Positions 44,873 through 54,301 of a DNA stretch of 64,000 bases are shown one piece after another. Position 1 is the first letter of the stretch; every line of letters starts with the position of its first letter. Under the pieces are notes generated by a model. That model saw only the letters and a list, made by a program, of their open reading frames with translations, searched no databases and was not told the origin of the DNA. The stretch comes from Paenibacillus typhae (GTDB lineage: Bacteria > Bacillota > Bacilli > Paenibacillales > Paenibacillaceae): assembly GCF_900099765.1 (NCBI RefSeq), contig NZ_FNDX01000026.1, forward strand, positions 1 through 64,000, read 5' to 3'. A program made the translations under genes and the position numbers.

Positions 44873-45664
44873 ATGGCAGAGCTTAGATTAGCAGGCAAAG
44901 TAGCAGTTGTCACCGGCGGAGGTTCAGGTATCGGTAAAGCTTCTGTTATGGAATTTGCCAGAAACGGCGCCAAGGTCATTTTACTGGACCGCACACCTGA
45001 AAATGCAGAGAAAGTAAAACGGCAAGTAGAAGAAGCGGGCGGAGAGGCCCTTGTAATTGAATGTGATATTGAGCAGCCGCAGCAGGTAAAAGAAGCAATC
45101 GATCAGGCAGCAGCCACATGGGGCCGGCTGGATATTGTGTTCGCAAATGCCGGAATCAACGGGGCAATGGCACCGATTGAAACCATGGAGATGGAGGACT
45201 GGGATCAGACCATTCATATCAATTTGCGGGGGACTTTTGCAACCGTCAAATATGCGATACCGCATCTGAAGGAGAATGGCGGCAGTATTCTGATCAACAG
45301 TTCGATTAACGGGAACCGTATCTTCTCCAATATCGGGTTCTCGGCTTACAGCACCACGAAGGCGGGCCAGGTTGCTTTTATGAAAATGGCAGCGCTAGAG
45401 CTGGCCCAGTACAAGATCAGAGTTAACGCGATTTGTCCAGGTGCCATCTCGACTAATATCGATGATAACACCTATCCTTCCGAGGATCTGGAGGAAGTGA
45501 AGATTCCAGTAGATTTCCCGGAGGGCGATCAGCCGCTGGAGAAGGGGCCGGGACGTCCGGACCAGGTGGCCAAGCTTGCACTGTTCCTTGCATCGAACGA
45601 TTCCGATCATATTACAGGCACAGAGATTTATTGTGACGGTGCCGAATCGCTGTTGCATGGCTAG
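44873..45664 (+). CDS. Short-chain dehydrogenase/reductase (SDR)
   Basis: 263 residues; ACAGGAGGGAAC lies upstream. Classical SDR: cofactor motif TGGGSGIGKA (about 15-24), CDIEQPQQV, NAG in FANAGING, catalytic Ser in INSSINGNR, YSTTK (Tyr and Lys) and the PG turn ICPGAISTN. Asp in LLDRT after beta-2 favours NAD(H) over NADP(H). The substrate cannot be told; many relatives are annotated as 3-oxoacyl-ACP or glucose dehydrogenases. It stands alone with no linked pathway genes. Confidence 0.92.
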   Translation: MAELRLAGKVAVVTGGGSGIGKASVMEFARNGAKVILLDRTPENAEKVKRQVEEAGGEALVIECDIEQPQQVKEAIDQAAATWGRLDIVFANAGINGAMAPIETMEMEDWDQTIHINLRGTFATVKYAIPHLKENGGSILINSSINGNRIFSNIGFSAYSTTKAGQVAFMKMAALELAQYKIRVNAICPGAISTNIDDNTYPSEDLEEVKIPVDFPEGDQPLEKGPGRPDQVAKLALFLASNDSDHITGTEIYCDGAESLLHG

Positions 45665-45777
45665 ACCATTCTATACAGACATTGACCGGCATACCTTGTA
45701 AAGAATAGTTCCTCCTTTCAAAAGAAACGGATTCCATCACCGGCAATGCTGCAGCTGCCTCTAACGGGTTAATGCGG

Positions 45778-45813
45778 TATGCGGCAGAGCGGCATGCGTT
45801 TCTTCTTTTTTTA
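45778..45813 (+). terminator. Weak terminator-like stem after the SDR gene
   Basis: GTATGC pairs with GCATGC (one G-T) around 9 bases, followed by TTTCTTCTTTTTTT. Confidence 0.4.
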
Positions 45814-45881
45814 CATTTTGTTATAAGCCTGGCGGCTATTTTAAGGTATACTGATTCTATCTGTTTTTTTGAGGAGGAGCC

Positions 45882-46604
45882 ATGAGTATTGATCTTCACA
45901 CAGAATCCATTGTAAAACTGCTGGTGGCCATGCTGTTCGGGCTGTTCATCGGCATCGACCGGCAATTAAAGCAGAAACCGCTGGGAATCCGGACCAGCAT
46001 GGTCATCAGCATCGCAAGCTGTCTTGTGACGCTTGTCTCCATTCATGCGTACGACAAATTTGGCGGGGCAGAACATCCTACGATGGACCCAATGCGGCTG
46101 GCTGCACAGATTGTAAGCGGGATCGGTTTCCTGGGGGCCGGTGTAATTTTGCGCAGGGGCGGAGATGCCATTTCGGGCCTGACCTCAGCGGCGCTTATCT
46201 GGACTGCCTCGGGGATCGGAATTGCGGTAGGCGCAGGCTTTTATCTGGAGGCAGGGTATGCGGTAGTACTGCTTATGTTCGCTGTGAATGCAGTTCCACT
46301 GCTGATCAAGGCAATCGGCCCGGAGGTGCTTAACAAGCATGAAATCTCTGTCAGAATCATTATGGAGCCCAACTACGTGCTGACTGAGGTCATACAGAAG
46401 ATCGAGGGACGTCCTATGACTGATCAGCGTAAAACGCGTAAACCGGGCCGGGCCATCCGCCGGATGAAAATCAAGGATCTGGATGACGGCAGACAGCTGA
46501 TTGATATGGTCTTGTCTGCGCCTGATCATGATTATGCAACGGAAATCTATTACGATGTGAAAAAAATTGAACATGTCATGAGCGTCGAAGTTGAACAATT
46601 GTAA
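45882..46604 (+). CDS. MgtC/SapB-family membrane protein
   Basis: 240 residues; GAGGAGGAGCC precedes the ATG. Four or five helices in the first 140 residues with the family signature LFGLFIGIDRQLKQKPLGIRTSM and the second motif AAQIVSGIGFLGAGVILRRG, followed by a cytosolic ACT-like domain (about 150-240). MgtC proteins are linked to Mg2+ limitation and, in pathogens, to inhibition of the F1Fo ATPase. No Mg2+ transporter is adjacent and no Mg2+ riboswitch was seen upstream. Confidence 0.92.
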   Translation: MSIDLHTESIVKLLVAMLFGLFIGIDRQLKQKPLGIRTSMVISIASCLVTLVSIHAYDKFGGAEHPTMDPMRLAAQIVSGIGFLGAGVILRRGGDAISGLTSAALIWTASGIGIAVGAGFYLEAGYAVVLLMFAVNAVPLLIKAIGPEVLNKHEISVRIIMEPNYVLTEVIQKIEGRPMTDQRKTRKPGRAIRRMKIKDLDDGRQLIDMVLSAPDHDYATEIYYDVKKIEHVMSVEVEQL

Positions 46605-46688
46605 AAATGCCATGTTACCGCTTCCGCAGATGTGTTAATCTATCTAAGAGAGTCATTTTGAGATTATGGAAGGGAGAAAGAATGTACA

Positions 46689-47678
46689 ATGTCGATTACT
46701 GCTTATGAAGGACTTTTTGAAGGGGAAGCTGCGGTCTGGCTGAAGGCCGGGCGCTACGAGGCAGCAATCCTGCCGCACATCGGGGGAAATCTGATCTGCT
46801 TCCGCGATACCGAGAATGGTTACCGTTTCCTGCATGAGCCGGGTGCGGAGGAGATGGAAGCATTCAAAGCAAGCCCGGGGATTCATGGGATTCCGGTGCT
46901 GTTTCCTCCAAACCGTTATGAGGACGGGGAATTCCCATTTAACGGCAAGACTTATCATCTTCCCGTAAATGAAACGGCAACCGGCAATCATCTGCATGGG
47001 TTTTTACATACGGCTGCCTGGGAAGTTGAAGAATTTGGCGTAGGCAAAAGCGAGAGCTTCGTTACAGTAGCCATCAAGGTGGATGAGAACCATCCTTCTT
47101 ATCAATATCTGCCCTTCAAATATACTGTTAAGCTGCGCTATACGCTTGGCGAAGGCGGTTTGTCCCAGCACCTGCAGGTACACAATGACGGGGAGGAGCT
47201 AATGCCTTGTCTGCTTGCTTTCCATACCGCCATTAATGCGCCGTTTGCACCTGGAAGTACACCTCAGGATTACAAGGTGAAGCTGACGATAGGCGAACGC
47301 TGGGAGCTTAACGAGCGTATGCTGCCTACAGGGGCTTTCCAGGAGCTGACTGCGGATGAAATTGCCCTGCGTGATGAAGGCCTTTATCCGTTCTATGCGC
47401 CAATGGACAATCATTATACTGCAGTGGCCCAAAATGGCCGCAACCGCATGGAGCTCACGGACAGCAAGTCTGGTGTTACGCTGGTTTATGATGTAGGAAC
47501 ATCGTACAAACAGTGGATGATCTGGAATAACGGGGCAACCGAAGGCTTTTTCTGCCCTGAACCGCAGATTAACCTCGTGAATGCGCCGAAGGTTGATCTT
47601 CGGGCCGAAGAAATCGGGCTGTTCAGTCTGGCGCCAGGAGAATACTGGGAAGAGACCGGCCGTCTTTATGTAAAATAG
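46689..47678 (+). CDS. Aldose 1-epimerase family protein (galactose mutarotase-like)
   Basis: 329 residues. The supersandwich fold is suggested by AAILPHIGGNLICFRD, GIPVLFPPNRYEDGEFPFNG, the catalytic His pair region ATGNHLHGFLHTAAWEV and YKQWMIWNNG near the C-terminus. Family members interconvert alpha and beta anomers of sugars; the GIPVLFPPNR motif is nearer to the YeaD/hexose-6-phosphate group than to GalM. The RBS GGAAGGGAG is 13 bases upstream of the ATG at 46689. No sugar catabolism operon is attached. Confidence 0.88.
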   Translation: MSITAYEGLFEGEAAVWLKAGRYEAAILPHIGGNLICFRDTENGYRFLHEPGAEEMEAFKASPGIHGIPVLFPPNRYEDGEFPFNGKTYHLPVNETATGNHLHGFLHTAAWEVEEFGVGKSESFVTVAIKVDENHPSYQYLPFKYTVKLRYTLGEGGLSQHLQVHNDGEELMPCLLAFHTAINAPFAPGSTPQDYKVKLTIGERWELNERMLPTGAFQELTADEIALRDEGLYPFYAPMDNHYTAVAQNGRNRMELTDSKSGVTLVYDVGTSYKQWMIWNNGATEGFFCPEPQINLVNAPKVDLRAEEIGLFSLAPGEYWEETGRLYVK

Positions 47679-47725
47679 TATGGTTCAGCGGGCTAATGCC
47701 ACGTGTATTGAAAGGTTAAAATAGG

Positions 47726-47760
47726 GCGGGAAGCAGCTGCGTGCTGCTCCCGCTTTTTTG
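47726..47760 (+). terminator. Intrinsic terminator after the epimerase gene
   Basis: GCGGGAAGCAG pairs with CTGCTCCCGC around CTGCGTG, followed by TTTTTT. Confidence 0.9.
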
Positions 47761-47861
47761 CTTGTCCCCAAAAGTATACCTCCAGCCGGCGGAGGTTAAG
47801 AATAGAAGCATCGGTACAAGGCGGATATCCTGGATTTAATCCAGTTTTAAGGTAAGTGGCG

Positions 47862-47881
47862 TATACTACACGTTTAGTATA
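47862..47881 (+). promoter_or_regulatory. Palindrome overlapping a probable -10 box
   Basis: TATACTA, six bases, TAGTATA: perfect 7-base arms immediately upstream of the RBS of the LtaS-like gene. Either arm can act as a -10 box, and dyad symmetry suggests an operator. A second dyad, CTGGAT-TTA-ATCCAG, lies at 47830-47844. Confidence 0.4.
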
Positions 47882-47897
47882 GATAGGAGTGATTGTT

Positions 47898-49703
47898 TTG
47901 CGCCACACAATGTTACCCAAGCGGACATGGCTGCTGGCAGCCGGACTGCTGCTTGACGGATTCCTGCTGAATTTCTTCCTGCAGGCAGCCTCATTCAGTC
48001 TGGAGCTTCAACGTATATTCGGCTGGATCCTTGAGTATCCGCTGTTATATATATCCGGCAGCCTGTTTTTCTTTTTCCTTCTGCTGGCAGCTTCAGTCCT
48101 TCTGCCCAATATGTATATCGGGCCGGGAATAATCCTGCTGGCCGGTGCCGCGGCCGGTACTGCAAATTATAAAAAGCTGTCAACAACCGGGGAGCCGCTG
48201 TTTCCCTGGGATCTGCTGCTGCTCAAAAATGCCGCAGATATGCGCACCATTACGAAGGGCATGATCTCGCCGCTGCTGCTGGCCACAGGAGTGCTGTTCG
48301 TTGCCGTGCTTTTCTTCCTGCTGCGCAGGCTGCCGGAGATGAAGCTGCGTCTGCCGTTCAGATTATCTCTGGGCGCTGTATCTGTTATTATACTGGCCGG
48401 ATTTATCGCTATGGTGAACGGACAGAGTACGCTTGCATCCTCTCTGAAGTACCAGAATATCTTCTGGAACCAGAAGGTGAACTATGCACAGAACGGCTTT
48501 CTCTACGCTTTTACAGGCAATATGCGGCAAAATCTGATGGAGCAGCCGGAAGGGTACAGCCGGCAGGCAATCGAAGAAATTGCTGCCAGGTACAGTGAGC
48601 TGCCGGATTCCGGGAGTGTATCTGCTGCAGGAGAGCAGCCCAACATTCTGTTCATGATGGATGAAGCTTTTTTTGACCCGACCCGGCTGGACGGGCTGGC
48701 ATTCAGTGAAGACCCGCTTAGCTTTATCCATACGGCGGAGGCCACAACCCCATCCGGCTATCTGCTCTCCCCTGAATTTGGCGGAAATACGGCCAATGTG
48801 GAATTTGAAGCGCTGACCGGCCTGTCCATGTATTTCCTGAACGACGGCTCCATCCCATACCAGCAGCGGCTGGTCAAAATGTCCTCACTGCCGTCCATCG
48901 TCAGCATCCTGAAGGAGCGCGGCTACAGGGCGGAGGCGCTGCATCCCTTCGATGAAACCTTCTATAACCGCAACCGGGTATATCCGGTCCTTGGCTTCGA
49001 TTCGTTCACCGGTGAAAAGGATCTGGGTGACAGCGGCCGTATTACACCTGACGGTTATATCTCCGACAAGTTTGCTGTGCAGGAGGCGGTCCGGCGGTTT
49101 AAATCGGCGGCAGACCCGGTGTTTATCCATCTGGTGACGATGCAGAATCATTTTCCGTTCACCAAGGGGCTGAACGGGCCGAATACCATTAGCGTCAGCG
49201 GGGTGGAGGCTGAATATAAAGATGAAATCGAAACCTATGTGCACAATACCAGCCTTACTGACCAAGCGCTGGCTTATCTGCAGCAGGAGCTGCTGACAAT
49301 AGAGCGTCCGACCATTGCCGCATTCTGGGGCGACCATCTGCCGGCGCTGTCCTCTGGTATTTATACGGCAGCAGGCTGGGATAGTGAGCCCCGGCTGAAG
49401 CATGAGACCAAGCTGATGATCCTGGCCAACTTTGACATCGGAGCGGGTCCGCTTGGAACGCTTAGTCCGGCTTATCTGGGCCCGCAGGTCTTCCGGTTGT
49501 CGGGAATGTCACTGCCCCCGTATTATAAGCTGCTTGAACAGGTTCAAGCAGAGATTCCCGTACTTAGCAAAGCCGTCCTGCTCGGTAATTCCGGTCCGCT
49601 GAGCGGCTTGACTCCGAAACAGCAGGAGCTGCTTGACGATTACCGCCTGGTGGAATATGACCTGCTGGAGGGTGAGGGCTACTCGGCAGGCCTGCTGTTC
49701 TGA
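47898..49703 (+). CDS. Lipoteichoic acid synthase-family membrane sulfatase/phosphoglycerol transferase
   Basis: 601 residues from the TTG at 47898, with AGGAGTG six bases upstream. Five membrane helices in the first 190 residues are followed by an extracellular sulfatase-fold domain (about 245-560). ILFMMDEAFFDPTRL gives the first metal ligands, and GGNTANVEFEALTG carries the expected nucleophile Thr. The metal/substrate segments MQNHFPF and AAFWGDHLPAL (Asp-His) are also present. LtaS enzymes move glycerol-phosphate from phosphatidylglycerol to lipoteichoic acid; the GGNTANVEFE form is closer to the broader family than to LtaS itself, so the acceptor is uncertain. Confidence 0.9.
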   Translation: MRHTMLPKRTWLLAAGLLLDGFLLNFFLQAASFSLELQRIFGWILEYPLLYISGSLFFFFLLLAASVLLPNMYIGPGIILLAGAAAGTANYKKLSTTGEPLFPWDLLLLKNAADMRTITKGMISPLLLATGVLFVAVLFFLLRRLPEMKLRLPFRLSLGAVSVIILAGFIAMVNGQSTLASSLKYQNIFWNQKVNYAQNGFLYAFTGNMRQNLMEQPEGYSRQAIEEIAARYSELPDSGSVSAAGEQPNILFMMDEAFFDPTRLDGLAFSEDPLSFIHTAEATTPSGYLLSPEFGGNTANVEFEALTGLSMYFLNDGSIPYQQRLVKMSSLPSIVSILKERGYRAEALHPFDETFYNRNRVYPVLGFDSFTGEKDLGDSGRITPDGYISDKFAVQEAVRRFKSAADPVFIHLVTMQNHFPFTKGLNGPNTISVSGVEAEYKDEIETYVHNTSLTDQALAYLQQELLTIERPTIAAFWGDHLPALSSGIYTAAGWDSEPRLKHETKLMILANFDIGAGPLGTLSPAYLGPQVFRLSGMSLPPYYKLLEQVQAEIPVLSKAVLLGNSGPLSGLTPKQQELLDDYRLVEYDLLEGEGYSAGLLF

Positions 49704-49874
49704 TCCGCAGCGGCAACAGGTTTGTATACAGGCCCCCATTGCGGGGCCTGTTTGCCTATGTATAGCGTGTGCTGCCAATTGCGCAGCCGGCAATCATTTG
49801 TTATTTTCAACTTCCGGCAAACAAGGTATCATGGCCTTAGCAACTGATTATCATTCACTTATGAAAGGGGTTAC

Positions 49875-50891
49875 ATGGTGAAGAAGCTGTGGCTGGTCTA
49901 TGTGCTTCTGATCGGAATTTTCCTGGTGTATGTACTGAACTACAAGCTGCAGGCAAGCAGCACGGACCCTTGGGAAACGGCGGGACTGCGCGGCAATATC
50001 GAAGATAAGTATGTAATGGTCACCTTTCAGCTCGGTATCGATTACTGGAAAAGTGTACTGAAGGGCTTTGAGGATGCTGCGGAGGAACTCAATGTTTCCG
50101 TAGAATATCATGGCTCGACACAGCATGACGCGAATGAACAAATGACGGTACTGGAACAGATTATTGCCAGAAAGCCGGCAGGCATTGCCATCTCTGCGGT
50201 CAACTCCGAATTGCTGACAGCCACGATCAACAAAGCGGTGGATAGCGGAATCCCGGTTGTTCTGTTTGATTCGGGTGCTCCTGCAAGTAAAGCTTACTCG
50301 TTCCTGGGAACGAATAATTACACTGCCGGCGTTGAGGCAGCGCGCAAGATGGCAGAGCTTACGGGCGGACAAGGAGAAGTAGCCATCATCACAACACCTG
50401 AGCAGCATAATCATCAGGAGCGTACAGACGGATTCAGTATGACTATCCGCAGCGAGTTTCCGGAGATGAGAGTAGTAGCCGTCAAAGACGGCCATGGCGA
50501 TCAGGTCGCTTCAAGGGAGGCTGCAGGGCAGCTGCTGGCTGCTTATCCGCAGCTTAAAGGGATCTTTGCTACGGAATCCAACGGCGGAATCGGAGTGGCT
50601 GAGGCAGTGAGGAAAATACAGGGTACGGACTCCCGGATGCAGATTATCAGCTTTGATACCGATAAAGGCACGCTGGATCTGGTGAAGGAAGGACGGATCG
50701 CTGCAACAATGGCCCAAGGCACCTGGAATATGGGTTTTTGGTCGCTGACCGAGCTGTTTCACCTGCACCGCGGCCTGATGGAGGACTCTTCAGCCTATCT
50801 CAATAATAAGCCGCTGCCGGTGCCGGATACAGTAGATACGGGCATAGATGTGGTGACCCGGGCGAATGTGGAGAATTATTATGCCAAGTAG
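49875..50891 (+). CDS. Membrane-anchored sugar-binding protein, probable sensory receptor (XylFII-like)
   Basis: 338 residues; AAAGGGG precedes the ATG. A single N-terminal helix (LWLVYVLLIGIFLVYVL) without a lipobox Cys or cleavage site anchors a type 1 periplasmic-binding domain: VMVTFQLGIDYWKSVLKGFEDAA, IARKPAGIAISAVNSELL, GIPVVLFDSGAP and FATESNGGIGVAEAV are RbsB-like. It is followed after 24 bases by a LytS-type kinase and a YesN-type regulator and is separate from the true transport binding protein at 54302. This is the layout of the clostridial XylFII-LytS-YesN system, in which XylFII binds xylose and regulates the kinase. Ligand here unknown. Confidence 0.85.
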   Translation: MVKKLWLVYVLLIGIFLVYVLNYKLQASSTDPWETAGLRGNIEDKYVMVTFQLGIDYWKSVLKGFEDAAEELNVSVEYHGSTQHDANEQMTVLEQIIARKPAGIAISAVNSELLTATINKAVDSGIPVVLFDSGAPASKAYSFLGTNNYTAGVEAARKMAELTGGQGEVAIITTPEQHNHQERTDGFSMTIRSEFPEMRVVAVKDGHGDQVASREAAGQLLAAYPQLKGIFATESNGGIGVAEAVRKIQGTDSRMQIISFDTDKGTLDLVKEGRIAATMAQGTWNMGFWSLTELFHLHRGLMEDSSAYLNNKPLPVPDTVDTGIDVVTRANVENYYAK

Positions 50892-50915
50892 CTCCGGCCG
50901 GGGGAGGGACATCTT

Positions 50916-52784
50916 ATGAACAGGCGCGGGCTGACGATTGATAAGCTTAAGCTGAATAATATGCCGATCCGCTATAAGCTGATCATTCATTTTCTGCTAA
51001 TCAGCATTCTGCCCTCCATCGGGCTCGGGCTGCTGATCGGCTGGACTGTAGACCGCAGAGTTGAGCAGCAGAGCAATGAGAATACGATGCAGCTGATTGG
51101 CAAGGTCAATGCCGCACTGGAGAATGATGTGGAGAATCTGCAGAAAATATCGTATCTCATCTCATTCGACCCCGGAGTCGAGGCTTTTCTGAGCGGTCAG
51201 CTTCCGGGCAGCGCAGGCTCCGGCGTGACCGGAGTTAACGGTGAGCCGGTGGAATATAACATCCGCAAGTTCCTGCAGGGCTTCACTACGCTCAGCTCTG
51301 AAATCGCCGGAATATTGCTGGTAAACCGGAACGGGGATTACATCAGTAACGAGATGTACACCCGTCCGGATACCGAACTGACCGAGGAGGCATGGTACAA
51401 GGCGGCAGAGGCCAACAAAGGGATCTTCAAAATAATCGGGCATCCTTACGGCCGTGCCGTCAAGTCCCATGCTGACTATAAAGAAAGTGAGGTCGTATCT
51501 GCCGTCAGGGCGATTGTAGATCCTGATACGCAGATCGTTCAGGGAGTGGTGCTGGTGGATATGAAGCTGCGGGCAATTGCCGAAACTGCACGGGATGTCA
51601 CACTTGGCAAAACAGGCTATCTGACTGTGGTCGACAGCAGCGGGGAGATTGTGTATACGCCGCAGCACCCGTTCATGCAATCAATTCAGGCAGACCTGTT
51701 TACTGACAGCTCCGGTATTACCTCGGTAGAAGCGGATAAGCGCGAGATTCAGCTGATTTACCGGACCTCGTCATTTACCGGCTGGACCACGGTAGGTGTC
51801 TTTCCGATGGATGAATCGGCCTATGGTGTACGGGAAATCACCTTTAATGTAGTCACCTTTGTATTCGTAGTCTGCATGCTCGGGATGACGGCTTCTTTCT
51901 ACCTGGCCTATTCCATCTCCCGGCCGATCGGCCAGCTGGCTTCCTTCATGAGCAAGGCGCAGTCCGGTGATCTGACGATCCGCTACTGGGGGAACCGTTC
52001 GGATGAGATCGGAATGCTTGGGCGCAGCTTCAATACGATGCTTGTCCAGATCAGCAGGCTGCTCTCGCTGACGGAGCTGCAGGCACGGCAGAAGCGGGAG
52101 GCGGAGCTGCGCAGCCTGCAGGCGCATATCAAGCCGCATTTTCTCTACAATACGCTTGATACGATCCATTGGATGGCCCGCAGCAAAGGTGCGGAGGATA
52201 TTGCCGGCGTGGTGCAGTCTCTCTCCAAGCTGTTCCGGCTGGGGCTTAGCAAGGGCAGTGACATTATCCCGCTGTCAGATGAGCTGGAGCATATCGTCAG
52301 TTATTTGCAGATTCAGCATACCCGGTACAGCAGTAAGCTCTCTTACTCCATTTCAGCCGATCCCCGGCTCGGTGAGCTGTATGTGCTGAAGCTGCTGCTG
52401 CAGCCAATTGTGGAAAATGCCATATATCACGGGATCAAGGAACGGCGCGGACCCGGCCGGATCACTATTGCAGTAGAAGAACGGGAAGGTGACCTGTATC
52501 TGACAGTAACGGATGACGGCGCCGGAATGGCCGCAGAGCGGCTTGCGCTGCTTAACAAACGTCTGGATTCGGCTGGTGCGAATGGTGAAGCTGCAGAGGC
52601 TGACCAAGGGGCAATTGACAGCAGCGGCAGCGGCTACGGCATTCTGAATGTGCAGGCCAGGATCAGGCTTACCTACGGGGAGCCTTATGGTCTGCATATT
52701 GAAAGTGCAGCAGGGAGTGGCACCGTAGTAACTGTCCGGCATCCGGTTGTACGGAGCAGCAGTCCGGCGGATTATGCTGACTAA
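50916..52784 (+). CDS. Two-component sensor histidine kinase (LytS/YesM type, dCache)
   Basis: 622 residues; GGGGGAGGGAC precedes the ATG. TM1 at about 20-45 (LIIHFLLISILPSIGLGLLI), an extracellular dCache domain (about 45-290), TM2 at about 305-330 and HAMP (SISRPIGQLASFMSKAQSGDL). The His_kinase domain has the phospho-acceptor His in HIKPHFLYNTLD (about H408), and the HATPase has VENAIYHGIKE (N box), DDGAGM and SGYGILNVQARI (G boxes). Encoded between its presumed receptor and its response regulator. Confidence 0.95.
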   Translation: MNRRGLTIDKLKLNNMPIRYKLIIHFLLISILPSIGLGLLIGWTVDRRVEQQSNENTMQLIGKVNAALENDVENLQKISYLISFDPGVEAFLSGQLPGSAGSGVTGVNGEPVEYNIRKFLQGFTTLSSEIAGILLVNRNGDYISNEMYTRPDTELTEEAWYKAAEANKGIFKIIGHPYGRAVKSHADYKESEVVSAVRAIVDPDTQIVQGVVLVDMKLRAIAETARDVTLGKTGYLTVVDSSGEIVYTPQHPFMQSIQADLFTDSSGITSVEADKREIQLIYRTSSFTGWTTVGVFPMDESAYGVREITFNVVTFVFVVCMLGMTASFYLAYSISRPIGQLASFMSKAQSGDLTIRYWGNRSDEIGMLGRSFNTMLVQISRLLSLTELQARQKREAELRSLQAHIKPHFLYNTLDTIHWMARSKGAEDIAGVVQSLSKLFRLGLSKGSDIIPLSDELEHIVSYLQIQHTRYSSKLSYSISADPRLGELYVLKLLLQPIVENAIYHGIKERRGPGRITIAVEEREGDLYLTVTDDGAGMAAERLALLNKRLDSAGANGEAAEADQGAIDSSGSGYGILNVQARIRLTYGEPYGLHIESAAGSGTVVTVRHPVVRSSSPADYAD

Positions 52785-52802
52785 GAGAGGAGATTGAGAG
52801 CT

Positions 52803-54047
52803 ATGGAGCATTGGAAGGTGATGATTGCCGACGATGAAGAGATTATCCGTGAAGGCATCCGGCAATGTGTAGACTGGAAGGGTCTAGGCCTGGAGGTAGC
52901 AGCAGAGGCGGAAGACGGGGAAGAGGCGCTTGAACTAGCAATGCACCATGGGATCCACATTGCTCTCGTGGATCTGAACATGCCGATTATGCATGGCATT
53001 GAGCTGATGAAGCAGCTGAAGGAGCGTCTGCCGGGCTGCCGGATTATTGTCATTACCGGGCACGATGAATTCTCCTATGCCCAGGAGTCCATCCGGCTGC
53101 AGGTTAATGATTACATACTAAAGCCTGCAGATCCGCAGCAGCTGGTACAGGTACTGCGGGGGGTACGGGATGAACTGGAGACTGAGCGCCGGCAAAGCGA
53201 GCACTTCCAGCAAGCCTCGAGACAGATTCTCAGGAACTTTCCGCTGCTGCGTGCACGCTTCTGCCAGGAATGGCTGGAGGGGAATCTCCGCCGCGAGGAG
53301 ATCGGTGAGCAGCTGCAGTTTCTGAAGCTGCCCCCGGCCTGCCCGCAGCTGCTTGCCGTGATCCGCTGGCGCGGCGAAGTACGCCAGCCGGCGATGAAGG
53401 ACAGCGAGCGTCAGCTGTTTATGTATGCCATTGAGAATATCAGTGCTGAGCTGCTGGAGGCTTATCCCAAGGTCATTTTCCGTGATAGCGCCGGGCTGAT
53501 AGTCATCCTTCTATGGGAAGGCAGCGGAGAAGCGGCACTGGCCGGCATTGAGGCGGCAGTACGCAGCCATCTCAAGATTGCTGTGGAGCTTGGAGTCCAG
53601 CAGGTCTCCGGCGATCTGACCGGTCTGCCCGCTGCTTACCGCAAATGCAGGGTATCCCTGTCCAGCGAGCAGCCGCTGTCGCCGCTGATCCGCCGGGCCA
53701 GACAACATATGCTGGAGCATTACACCGAATGTGATCTGAGTCTGGAGTCGATGGCCGGGAAGCTCCAGGCCTCCCCGGTTTATCTCAGCCGTCTGTTCAA
53801 GCAGGAGCTGGGTGAATCGTTCGGCGCCTATCTGACTCAGATCCGGATCCGCAAAGCCGCCCAGCTGCTGAATTCCACCGAATGGAGTATCCATGAAATT
53901 GCCGAACGCTCAGGTTATGAGACGCAGCATTATTTCAGCACAGCTTTCAAAAAACAGACCGGCGTATCTCCGCTGCAGTTCCGTAAAGGTGTACTTCCCG
54001 GTGAGACAGAGGGCGGCGGAAAGACCGGGAATGGCGGGTACAGGTAA
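52803..54047 (+). CDS. Response regulator with AraC-type DNA-binding domain (YesN type)
   Basis: 414 residues; the ATG at 52803 has GAGAGGAGA upstream. Receiver domain 1-120: acidic pocket IADDEEIIREG, phospho-acceptor D57 in ALVDLNMP, Thr in VITGHDEF and Lys in YILKPAD. A helical linker spans about 125-310, and the C-terminal AraC double helix-turn-helix about 310-400 (SLESMAGKLQASPVYLSRLF, IHEIAERSGYETQHYFSTAF). It most likely activates the chvE-mmsA-mmsB operon that begins 254 bases downstream. The stop codon is followed by a terminator. Confidence 0.95.
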   Translation: MEHWKVMIADDEEIIREGIRQCVDWKGLGLEVAAEAEDGEEALELAMHHGIHIALVDLNMPIMHGIELMKQLKERLPGCRIIVITGHDEFSYAQESIRLQVNDYILKPADPQQLVQVLRGVRDELETERRQSEHFQQASRQILRNFPLLRARFCQEWLEGNLRREEIGEQLQFLKLPPACPQLLAVIRWRGEVRQPAMKDSERQLFMYAIENISAELLEAYPKVIFRDSAGLIVILLWEGSGEAALAGIEAAVRSHLKIAVELGVQQVSGDLTGLPAAYRKCRVSLSSEQPLSPLIRRARQHMLEHYTECDLSLESMAGKLQASPVYLSRLFKQELGESFGAYLTQIRIRKAAQLLNSTEWSIHEIAERSGYETQHYFSTAFKKQTGVSPLQFRKGVLPGETEGGGKTGNGGYR

Positions 54048-54106
54048 AGATATAAGTGAAGTCTGATCTAGTAACAAGGCACCGAATTTTACCGTGTAAA
54101 CATTGC

Positions 54107-54147
54107 AGGACACATGCAGCTCTATGCTGAATGTGTTCTTTTTTTTT
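54107..54147 (+). terminator. Intrinsic terminator after the response regulator
   Basis: AGGACACAT pairs with ATGTGTTCT (one G-T) around 15 bases, followed by at least eight T. Confidence 0.85.
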
Positions 54148-54155
54148 GCCCATGA

Positions 54156-54170
54156 TTGTAAGCGCAAACA
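54156..54170 (+). promoter_or_regulatory. Catabolite-responsive element (cre) for CcpA
   Basis: TTGTAAGCGCAAACA matches WTGNAARCGNWWWCA at every position. It lies between the regulator terminator and the chvE promoter, about 75 bases upstream of the probable transcription start, so CcpA very likely tunes this importer by carbon supply. Confidence 0.8.
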
Positions 54171-54229
54171 CAAAGGTGGTTTTTTTATAAAAACAGTAGT
54201 TTCAGTGTAAATACGGCGAGGATACGCAT

Positions 54230-54238
54230 TGCTATACT
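54230..54238 (+). promoter_or_regulatory. Extended -10 element of the chvE operon
   Basis: TGCTATACT is an extended -10 (TGnTATAAT type) with no good -35 box, as expected for an activator-dependent promoter. The start would be near 54245, giving a leader of about 57 bases. Confidence 0.5.
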
Positions 54239-54301
54239 CAATTTGTGAAGCGGGAGGCACCCGCATCTCAGAAACAACAGACCTTTCAGGGGGAATGCAG
54301 A

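Noticed and set aside
47693..47920. Minus-strand frame of 75 codons between the epimerase and the LtaS-like gene
   Set aside because: It runs across a clear terminator and the promoter dyads and has no recognisable RBS or motif.
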